In this document: positions 37,604 to 43,087 of the stretch, piece by piece
Layout: each line of letters begins with the position of its first letter
Position numbering within the stretch: the first letter of the stretch is position 1
Assembly (NCBI RefSeq): GCF_018613725.1
Contig: NZ_JAGGPS010000013.1
Location: 106,143 to 149,229, forward strand
Reading direction: 5' to 3'
DNA: 43,087 nucleotides
Origin: Hymenobacter sp. ISL-91
Lineage (GTDB): Bacteria; Bacteroidota; Bacteroidia; Cytophagales; Hymenobacteraceae
Notes under the pieces: generated by a model
The model's input: the letters and a program-made list of their open reading frames with translations, nothing else
What the model was told of the DNA's origin: nothing
Databases searched by the model: none
Program-made: the position numbers and the translations under genes

Positions 37604-39619
37604 ATGCCAAATATCCCATCTCAAAGTTTTTCCGCCGTTCCGCTCGGCGTCGCCGGTACCGGGGCTGCCTTCCTGCTTCAAGGGGGCGACAAGCCCCTAG
37701 CGACGATAGCCCGACAAGATTTAATAGCCCGCCACGCAGCCGAAAAGGCAGCCGCCAACAAGCAGAAGCAGGAGCAACAGGAAGCCCAGCAGATGCAGCG
37801 GCTACGCTCGGGTATTCAGACAGGCGGTTTCCTACCCTATATGCCTATGCTTGACCAGCAGCGGGGAGGGTTGTACAAGGAAATTCGGGAGGTATACCAG
37901 AACCCTAACCTGAACAGCGCCGACAAGCAGAGCCTAGCCGACGAAAAGATAGCCAACCATAACAGTAAAGTTGATTGGACCAAGCAACTCGAAAGCCGGT
38001 TTAAGGATGTAGTCCGGCTTTCCAGCGGGGCCGATGCACCCTATAACCCGGCCGCCGTGGATGCGGCTTTGAACGCCACGCTGAAAGACAAGGATGGGAA
38101 CATCCTACCGCCCGGCACCTACAGCCCCGACGCAGCAAGCGCCGTGCTCGACAACCCGGATACGTTCGACCGGACCGCCGTAGCTACCCGGTTTCTCGAC
38201 CAACTTGCCAAGGAAGATTCGTCAACCGTTTCCACGGCGGCCACGCCCGGCCGCTACGGACAGCGCAATACGGCGACCTCCAACTTCTTCGAGGTGGAGG
38301 ATGGGACTTTTAAGCTCGACCCGACGACCGGCCGGCGCATTGCTCGTACCAGCCGCCCGGAAGTAGTCGAAGCTGCCCGGCGCGACCCGTTTGTAAGTAA
38401 GCTCATCGACCAGCGGATGCAGGCCCACGCGGCGACGGTGGCCGGGGTGGTGGAGAAGATGAAGGCGTTAGAGCCACTGACGGAGCAGGAGCAACAGCTA
38501 GTTGAGCAGGAGCAGGCCGGCCCGAAGCGGTATGTTCAGTACCTGGATGAGCTGCTACTTCCCCACGCATACCAGCGGAGCACCGAGATTCAGACGTATG
38601 CCCGGCCGGTAGCGCCCAAAGCCCCTAAGGCAGCCCCTAAGAAATCCGCTTCGGAAATTACCGTTACGCCGACCGTGGGCTATCAGGCCAGCACCTATAC
38701 CCCGGAGCCTAACGGCCTTCGCCAGCGCACCATGAAAGCGGCGCTCGGCATCACCCCGGCCCAAGTGACTAATCATTACCCCACCGTGGGCGTGACCTTC
38801 GCCAGCGCCCGGAGCCCGTTTGCTGAGGTATTGGTAGACAACCGGGGGGCGGAAGTAGTCGGGCAGAACGGCACGACCACCAAGCTTGCGCAGGGCAACG
38901 GCAAAGTACCCGCCCGAATCACTAGCCGCGACCTGGCCTTGTACATCAACGGCAAGCGCGTAGGCCGCACGCAGGCATTTACCTCGGATACTGACGCCTA
39001 CGCTTACCTGCTTTCAACCATTGAAGGACTGAGCCCAGAGCAGGCCCGCAAGGCTGAACTACGGGCTGAATACCGGGGCAGTATCACCGACAAGGCCCGC
39101 ACCACGAATGACGGGACCGGCGGCCAGGACGTAGCCGGTCAGCAGGAATCGGAAGGGGCCAGCCCGAAGAAACCCAGCCTCTGGGATATTTCGGGAACGA
39201 AGGGCCGCAGCTCAGGCCCCACGGCTACGGAGCAGTCGGTTATCATCCCGGCCAACCAGACCACCGACGCCCAGCTACAACGCGCCAGCGGCGGCAGCTA
39301 CAACCCGCGCAAGCTCACGTCAGAGCAGGCCCGCGCCGTGGAAGCCTTGAAGCGCAAGGGCGGCCGACTGCTGGACCCCTACACCCAGACGCCCACCACC
39401 GGGCAGCCAGCGGGGCGGGGGCCACTGATGACGCCCGGAAGCGATTGGAATACCTCTAGCTCTCGCCCGGCCGCTGGCTCGGGTGACCGATACCCAAAGA
39501 AGGAGAAGGTAGTACTCCGCATTGGCGTACCAGCCCCCCCGAAGTCGCAACTAGTCGGCAAAAAGGACGTGCTCGGCTTTGGCACCCCTAGCCCTGCCAA
39601 CCGGGGCGGGGCCTACTAA
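37604..39619 (+). CDS. Large element-encoded protein of unknown family (671 residues)
   Basis: I do not recognise the family. The N-terminus (1-30) is small-residue-rich and moderately hydrophobic (SAVPLGVAGTGAAFLLQGG). A charged Gln/Ala-rich coiled coil follows at about 40-72 (AEKAAANKQKQEQQEAQQMQ), then GIQTGGFLPYMPMLDQQRGG. Residues 75-330 are mixed alpha/beta. An Ala/Pro/Lys linker lies at about 332-348, and a second compact region at about 350-490 includes TYTPEPNGLRQRTMKAALG. The last 180 residues are Gly/Ser/Pro-rich and probably disordered. No enzymatic motif, signal peptide or clear membrane helix is present. The modular, linker-rich form resembles phage structural or internal virion proteins, but this is an impression only. 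It is the only long +-strand gene of the element and has its own promoter and terminator. Confidence 0.85.
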   Translation: MPNIPSQSFSAVPLGVAGTGAAFLLQGGDKPLATIARQDLIARHAAEKAAANKQKQEQQEAQQMQRLRSGIQTGGFLPYMPMLDQQRGGLYKEIREVYQNPNLNSADKQSLADEKIANHNSKVDWTKQLESRFKDVVRLSSGADAPYNPAAVDAALNATLKDKDGNILPPGTYSPDAASAVLDNPDTFDRTAVATRFLDQLAKEDSSTVSTAATPGRYGQRNTATSNFFEVEDGTFKLDPTTGRRIARTSRPEVVEAARRDPFVSKLIDQRMQAHAATVAGVVEKMKALEPLTEQEQQLVEQEQAGPKRYVQYLDELLLPHAYQRSTEIQTYARPVAPKAPKAAPKKSASEITVTPTVGYQASTYTPEPNGLRQRTMKAALGITPAQVTNHYPTVGVTFASARSPFAEVLVDNRGAEVVGQNGTTTKLAQGNGKVPARITSRDLALYINGKRVGRTQAFTSDTDAYAYLLSTIEGLSPEQARKAELRAEYRGSITDKARTTNDGTGGQDVAGQQESEGASPKKPSLWDISGTKGRSSGPTATEQSVIIPANQTTDAQLQRASGGSYNPRKLTSEQARAVEALKRKGGRLLDPYTQTPTTGQPAGRGPLMTPGSDWNTSSSRPAAGSGDRYPKKEKVVLRIGVPAPPKSQLVGKKDVLGFGTPSPANRGGAY

Positions 39620-39664
39620 CCAATCCCTGCACAATTGCGGTGGTTGCCCAACCCCTAAAAGCAG

Positions 39665-39697
39665 AAACACCCGCTCAATTTGGACGGGTGTTTCTTT
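39665..39697. terminator. Terminator between convergent element genes
   Basis: Nine-bp arms AAACACCCG (39665-39673) and CGGGTGTTT (39685-39693), then CTTTT. It separates the 671-residue gene from the minus-strand cluster. Confidence 0.7.
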
Positions 39698-39706
39698 TGG
39701 TCCTGC

Positions 39707-40057
39707 TTAGTCCCGGCCGTAGAGCCTGCGAATCGTCTGGTGAATCTCGCGGCACTCCTGATAGTGCTTCCCCAGGGCCTGCTGAATGGCGGCACATGCT
39801 TCATAGTCTTCCCGCTCCTCATACTCGGCTAAGACCATGTCAGCCAGCGCATGTCCGCCTAATTTGTACATGGTAACAAAGTCGCGAATCGCGTAGCCCA
39901 TGCTGTAGCACTGGATAACCATATCTGTTGGAGGCTCTATAAACACCTCGGGTGTATGCTGGGCCAGAATGTCTAAGTACTCACGTAGCCACGTTACATC
40001 GGGCCATTCGCGGGCAAATTGTTTGTGCGCTTGCTCTTTATCGGTTGGCTTGTTCAT
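39707..40057 (-). CDS. Hypothetical protein (116 residues)
   Basis: Mostly helical, acidic, and of no recognised family. It starts MNKPTDKEQAHKQFAREWPD. Features seen are DVTWLREYLDILAQHTPEVF, GYAIRDFVTMYKLGGHALAD and a C-terminal helix EACAAIQQALGKHYQECREI, which together suggest a small helical bundle. It is the last gene of a three-gene minus-strand cluster. It lies 10 bases downstream of the next gene's stop codon, so it is probably co-transcribed. Confidence 0.7.
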   Translation of the reverse strand: MNKPTDKEQAHKQFAREWPDVTWLREYLDILAQHTPEVFIEPPTDMVIQCYSMGYAIRDFVTMYKLGGHALADMVLAEYEEREDYEACAAIQQALGKHYQECREIHQTIRRLYGRD

Positions 40058-40067
40058 AGGGGAGGTG

Positions 40068-40361
40068 TTAAATTTCGGGAAAGGTCAGCAGGGCCGCAAG
40101 GTGGTAGGCGTCGCCGTCCGTCTGACAGCCGAACCACTCGTGTAGCTTGCCGTGGCGGGCGTACAGATAGTAAGTATGGGCCGCGCCGGGCAGGTGAACG
40201 GCTATACTAAGCAGGGTTTTGGGGCAGGCCGCCGAAAGCAGGGAGAGGTAACGTTCGGCTTCCTGCTCAACCTGAACTGGCGTCAGCTTGGGGCGGCCAA
40301 CGGTCTGCATCCGGTCGGGGGTGAGGTAGCCGACGAGGCGAACAACGCGGGGGCTTCTCAT
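40068..40361 (-). CDS. Hypothetical protein (97 residues), coupled to the preceding gene
   Basis: Starts MRSPRVVRLVGYLTPDRMQT, then RPKLTPVQVEQEAERYLSLL, a helix, and ends with strand-like SIAVHLPGAAHTYYLYARHG and WFGCQTDGDAYHLAALLTF. The layout suggests a small alpha/beta protein of unknown function. ATG 40361 was chosen because it overlaps the stop of the upstream gene by four bases (40358-40361, an ATGA coupling). The longer open frame to 40532 would overlap that gene by 175 bases and is Arg-rich, as expected from an antisense-like shadow. Confidence 0.7.
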   Translation of the reverse strand: MRSPRVVRLVGYLTPDRMQTVGRPKLTPVQVEQEAERYLSLLSAACPKTLLSIAVHLPGAAHTYYLYARHGKLHEWFGCQTDGDAYHLAALLTFPEI

Positions 40362-40822
40362 AGCGGGCGGACAGCGCGAACAACCTGATACACTTCTACC
40401 AAGTCGGCGGCGGCCGTTTCTACTGGCTCGGGTAGGCTGGCCTCGTCGTCTTGCAGACTCAGCAGAGAGCCGCCGTAACGCAAGCCATTGCCCACAATGC
40501 GGGCTACGTGGTGGGCTTGGAAGGCCTCCCAACTTCCATCGTCAGCCGCGCCGACCTGCACTAGCAGCAAGGCAAAGGAATCGGTGGCAATGCCTGCCCA
40601 TTGCTCTGCTACTAGTGGACGACATACGAGATAGTCCCCAGCGAGTAGGCGCGGGCCGTGAACGTCATTGCGGGCCAGATAGAGGCAGCAGCCACTGACC
40701 ACTTCTTCGGGGGTCAGCAGGCCCACGGCGGCGCAGCCGCTGTAGTTGGTTGGCTGGGTCAGCAGTTCATCGTTTAGGGCGACGGGCTGGGTAATGGTTG
40801 GTGTTGTTGTGGCGGTCAACAT
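40358..40822 (-). CDS. S24/LexA-like C-terminal-domain protein lacking catalytic residues (tentative)
   Basis: This 154-residue protein has a middle and end that resemble the beta-rich C-terminal domain of S24 phage repressors: HGPRLLAGDYLVCRPL, WAGIATDSFALLLVQ, ARIVGNGLRYGGSLLSLQDD and VEVYQVVRAV fall in the order of that fold. There is no N-terminal helix-turn-helix. The positions of the catalytic Ser and Lys are not Ser and Lys here. It could be a dead S24 domain used for protein contacts, or an unrelated protein with the same strand pattern. It is the first gene of the cluster below the operator-like block at 40891-40936. Confidence 0.5.
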   Translation of the reverse strand: MLTATTTPTITQPVALNDELLTQPTNYSGCAAVGLLTPEEVVSGCCLYLARNDVHGPRLLAGDYLVCRPLVAEQWAGIATDSFALLLVQVGAADDGSWEAFQAHHVARIVGNGLRYGGSLLSLQDDEASLPEPVETAAADLVEVYQVVRAVRPL

Positions 40823-40890
40823 TCCGGTGGATTGAGAGGGTGAGCGGTGGGTTAAAGGTCAGGGGCTGAAACGTAATTAACAAGACTTTT

Positions 40891-40936
40891 GAAATATAAA
40901 TAATTGATAATCAGAATTGTACGTAATTAAATTACG
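40891..40936 (-). promoter_or_regulatory. Promoter with operator-like palindromes, block 2
   Basis: On the minus strand TATATTTC (40891-40898) is a near-consensus -7 box for the 40822 gene. TGATAATCA (40905-40913) and the perfect palindrome CGTAATTAAATTACG (40922-40936) follow upstream. A half-copy ACGTAATTAA lies at 40871-40880. The block shares its sequence with 37518-37558. Confidence 0.6.
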
Positions 40937-41134
40937 CAGCATTGTATGCTCCTTCCCCGTCAGCTAGTGTTCAGGCAGATAAATGGAAGTAGCACCTTGC
41001 CGGGGTAGGGGGCGACTTTCCAAGGGTACCCGGTCGCCGGAATCGGTTTCTGTTTGAGAAGTCGAGGGGGCCGCTTCTAGGCTTGAGGTGCCCCCGTGTA
41101 GGTGGCTCACCTTTTGGGGAGTCCGCCCGGCCCC
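40937..41134. other. GC-rich structured gap without a gene
   Basis: About 200 bases without a supported gene between the two minus-strand clusters. It has GGCGAC/GTCGCC (41011-41016 and 41033-41038) enclosing the palindrome GGGTACCC (41024-41031), and GGGGG/CCCCC (41066-41070 and 41091-41095). It could be a terminator region, a structured RNA or a replication origin; the sequence alone does not decide. Confidence 0.4.
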
Positions 41135-41494
41135 CTATCGAGTAAGAAACTTCTTTGCAGCTCGGGCGAGGTGGGCAGCGGCTAACTCAGCCGTGATGCG
41201 CCCGGCAATAGTGAGGGCTACTTCGTGCCGGCCCTTTCGGCCCCTGCGCCGTGCTACCAACCCAGCAGTTACTAGCCCGCTAACCGCGTCCCGTAGTCTG
41301 GTTTTGGAGAGAATGGCCGCTTCCCGTAGTTCCGCCAGGGCAATGGCTGGCTGATAGGAGCCCAAAAGCATTACCTGAATGCCCAATAATGCCCGGAGCT
41401 GACCCACTGAAAGGTCATTCTTGGCAGCTTGTGCCCGCAAGTGGTCAGCAGCGAGTAAAGAGGCTGCCAGTAGTTTAGGCTCTTTGATTTTCAC
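41135..41494 (-). CDS. Winged-helix-like DNA-binding protein A
   Basis: A 119-residue protein that looks like a MarR-type winged helix: an N-terminal helix (KLLAASLLAADHLRAQAAK), helices around LSVGQLRALLGIQVMLLG, then AIALAELREAAILSKTRLRD (probable helix-turn-helix), LVTAGLVARRRGRKGRHE (wing) and a C-terminal helix. GTG 41494 (then KIKEPKLL) was chosen; the frame reaches back to a TTG at 41563 immediately after the upstream stop, but that stretch is Pro-rich and unlike a domain. It is adjacent to a second winged-helix-like gene and likely part of the same transcript. Confidence 0.6.
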   Translation of the reverse strand: MKIKEPKLLAASLLAADHLRAQAAKNDLSVGQLRALLGIQVMLLGSYQPAIALAELREAAILSKTRLRDAVSGLVTAGLVARRRGRKGRHEVALTIAGRITAELAAAHLARAAKKFLTR

Positions 41495-41563
41495 GCGGTT
41501 ACGGCAGTTGGGCGCGGCATTAGGCGGCGCTGGGTGAGAGGTTGGAAGGGGCGTAAATGCCAA

Positions 41564-41995
41564 TTAACCGGCTGTCCCCGCCTCGCTTTTTTTCAGCGAC
41601 AACCGATAGGGCAGAAAGTGCAGGCCGGGGAAAATGGTGGCGGCCGCTTCCTCGTGCGTGTCGTGCAGGTCACAGAGGGCTTCTACGCCCTTGTTTGTGA
41701 GCACCACGCCTTCGCCGGAATGATGCACAAGGCCTAACTCGGCCAACTGGCCCACCACAACGTCGGCGGTTGTGGCTTGACTCTCGTCCGGGTAAGTGTA
41801 AAAGGCTTCAATCTGCTTAACAGTTGGGGCGGGTTTCTTCTCGACTTGCTGAAGATGCGCCAGCGTTATGAGGGTTACCAACTGGTCGCCGTTGAGCTTC
41901 GTGCGCTGGTAAGTCTTGAAAAGTACAGTGTTGAAGATGGCCGCTTTTGTCAGGCTCATCAATTCGTAGGCGGGTACTATTTGCTGTTTTTTCAC
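41564..41995 (-). CDS. Winged-helix-like DNA-binding protein B
   Basis: This 143-residue protein starts MKKQQIVPAYELMSLTKAAI. The core has TKLNGDQLVTLITLAHLQQV, PTVKQIEAFYTYP and VVVGQLAELGLVHHSGEGVV, the order helix, helix-turn-helix, recognition helix, wing of MarR/PadR-like domains, ending in LTNKGVEALCDLHD. The tail FLPYRLSLKKSEAG is strand-like. It lies 25 bases downstream of the DUF6371 gene. Two successive winged-helix-like genes suggest a regulatory or replication-initiation module; plasmid and phage replication initiators often carry tandem winged helices, so a split initiator is an alternative reading. Confidence 0.6.
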   Translation of the reverse strand: MKKQQIVPAYELMSLTKAAIFNTVLFKTYQRTKLNGDQLVTLITLAHLQQVEKKPAPTVKQIEAFYTYPDESQATTADVVVGQLAELGLVHHSGEGVVLTNKGVEALCDLHDTHEEAAATIFPGLHFLPYRLSLKKSEAGTAG

Positions 41996-42020
41996 GGGGA
42001 AGGTGTTTTAAGGTGAAGTG

Positions 42021-43043
42021 TTAAAGTGTGTCGTTATCCCAGCTCGGCGGGTAGCCTCGGTGGTTGTCTAGGATTACATCGGCCAAGTCGTAGCCGGCGC
42101 AGAGCTGCTCGGGGGTAGCAAGGGTTTCCAGCCTTTCATTTACTGTTACCTGGAAGCCCTTACGACGCAGTTGCTCTGCCTTATTTTGCCAATGGGCCAA
42201 GGCGCTGCCATTTTCGGAAGCATCCGGGAACAGCTCAATTTTCCTGTCAAGTAGCGGCCGCAAGCGCGTTTCGGTCAGGTTACCCAACCCGCAAGTAGCG
42301 GCCCAGCGGTAAGTCGGCAGGAACGCGTTACACAGTAGGGCTGTTTTTGGCGCTTCAACAATGCCCACAGGCACCGTTTTAGCAGCAGCCAGCACGTACC
42401 GCAAGCCGAATAGCCAACCGCTTACCTGCTCCGCTTCCTCGTAGTCTTTCAGCCATTGAGGGAAAGGTTCTCCTTTGCGCTTGAAGGCTTTTTTCGTCGT
42501 TTTGTGCAGCCATGTAGTGCGACGGCGTTTTTCTCCATTTGGAGCCAAGTCTTTGATAGTCTTCCCAGACTGCGAGTCAAAATGGACCACCTGCCCGCTA
42601 CGTGGGCGGCCGTACTCGTCGCGTTGGAAAAATACCGTTGCTCCGGGCCAATGGGACGACGTGCCCACCTCCATTCCTAACAGCAGTTCGTTTGCCTGAC
42701 CGTAGCCAATTATCCGGCCCAGCATCCTTGCCAAGTTGTTAGCCCGGTGGTGAGCCAGCGAGGCGGCTACTACTTCCTCCGGCAAAATAGCCAGCGGCTT
42801 AGGCGGGGCAGGGGGCAAGTCACGAAATGCGTTTGCACTCCGTTCCGGCGGCTTGTCTGACTGGGGCCGAAGGTCGTACCCGCAGTGGTCTTGCCGGTCG
42901 CAACGGCCGTACGCGTCTCCTACGGGGTGGCCGGTGGTAGCATCGTGGTATAGCTTGAACCGCTTGGGCTGGTCGCAAGCCGGACACGTTACCTTCTTGC
43001 TACGAGGTGGCAGAAAATAGCGAAGTTGGTGTAATTGGGTCAC
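42021..43043 (-). CDS. DUF6371-type zinc-ribbon/Toprim primase-like protein
   Basis: This 340-residue protein opens with a zinc ribbon, CPACDQPKRFKLY with GRCDRQDHCGYDL, the DNA-binding element of DnaG-like primases. Residues about 90-200 carry a domain with LGRIIGYGQANELLLGME and ATVFFQRDEYGRPRSGQVVH. Residues 225-320 are Toprim-like: VGIVEAPKTALLCN with the catalytic-type Glu, then ELFPDASENGSALAHW with the acidic turn. This matches DUF6371 proteins of Bacteroidota mobile elements as I recall them. It probably supports replication of the element or prepares single-stranded DNA. The start is a GTG at 43043; the upstream gene is outside the window. Confidence 0.75.
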   Translation of the reverse strand: MTQLHQLRYFLPPRSKKVTCPACDQPKRFKLYHDATTGHPVGDAYGRCDRQDHCGYDLRPQSDKPPERSANAFRDLPPAPPKPLAILPEEVVAASLAHHRANNLARMLGRIIGYGQANELLLGMEVGTSSHWPGATVFFQRDEYGRPRSGQVVHFDSQSGKTIKDLAPNGEKRRRTTWLHKTTKKAFKRKGEPFPQWLKDYEEAEQVSGWLFGLRYVLAAAKTVPVGIVEAPKTALLCNAFLPTYRWAATCGLGNLTETRLRPLLDRKIELFPDASENGSALAHWQNKAEQLRRKGFQVTVNERLETLATPEQLCAGYDLADVILDNHRGYPPSWDNDTL

Positions 43044-43087
43044 AGTGAATTATTAAAGGGGATGGGGTGCGCGAAGTGCGCGAGTGC

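Noticed and set aside
40361..40532. N-terminal extension of the 97-residue protein to 40532
   Set aside because: It would overlap the upstream gene by 175 bases, is Arg-rich, and loses the four-base ATGA coupling seen with the ATG at 40361.
36600..43087. Integrase, terminase, portal or capsid gene in the element
   Set aside because: I looked for tyrosine-recombinase RHxxR..Y, Walker-type terminase and HK97-like patterns in the translations and found none, so I call it only a mobile element.

Overview
The window is about 60% G+C chromosomal DNA from a member of the Bacteroidota. Gene content points to the Cytophagales and most probably to Hymenobacter or a close relative; this genus call is an inference from gene content and repeat style, not from a marker gene. 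Supporting signs are the many promoters with the Bacteroidota -7 box TAnnTTTG, weak Shine-Dalgarno use, DUF4290 next to murA, DUF3078, DUF3109, DUF4349 and BatB/BatC-like genes, and lipoproteins with short lipoboxes.

Positions 1-36,600 are mostly core genome. In order they hold: an agmatinase/arginase-family enzyme, a four-helix holin-family membrane protein, a DUF4349 lipoprotein, murA with its DUF4290 partner, the helicase pcrA, a GT4 glycosyltransferase and a DUF3109 protein. Next comes a minus-strand lipid and translation cluster, DUF177-rpmF-plsX-fabH-efp-accB-accC, which couples ribosomal protein L32 and EF-P to initiation of fatty-acid synthesis. Then follow an orphan HigA-like regulator, pdxA, a leucyl aminopeptidase, rsmA, a DUF3078 protein, a D-2-hydroxyacid dehydrogenase, greA behind a terminator-like leader hairpin, and a HIT protein fused to a nuclease-A-inhibitor-like domain. 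After it lie an AI-2E-family membrane protein, an MFS transporter, a secreted NucA-like nuclease, a decayed endonuclease/exonuclease/phosphatase gene, two paralogous exported small proteins, a DUF885 lipoprotein, a long exported MORN/YwqK-repeat protein, a thiolase and a BatB/BatC-like pair. The gaps between these genes are full of hairpin-forming dispersed repeats of at least four sequence families.

Positions 36,121-36,600 carry tRNA-Ser(GCT), tRNA-Pro(TGG) and tRNA-Arg(TCT). Immediately after tRNA-Arg the character changes to small unfamiliar genes: a DUF1508 miniprotein, a small DNA-binding protein, a 671-residue protein without a recognised family, two minus-strand gene clusters, two winged-helix-like proteins and a DUF6371-type zinc-ribbon/Toprim primase-like protein. 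This looks like one end of an integrated mobile element with tRNA-Arg as the likely attachment gene. No integrase, capsid or terminase gene is visible, and the element runs off the right edge. Two of its promoter regions share a palindromic operator-like block.

The most interesting biological link is between 22.6 and 27.4 kb. A HIT protein carries a C-terminal domain resembling NuiA, the inhibitor of Anabaena nuclease NucA. About 2.5 kb away lies a lipoprotein nuclease whose catalytic residues match NucA in identity and spacing. This suggests a nuclease/self-protection pair in which the inhibitor has been fused to a nucleotide hydrolase.
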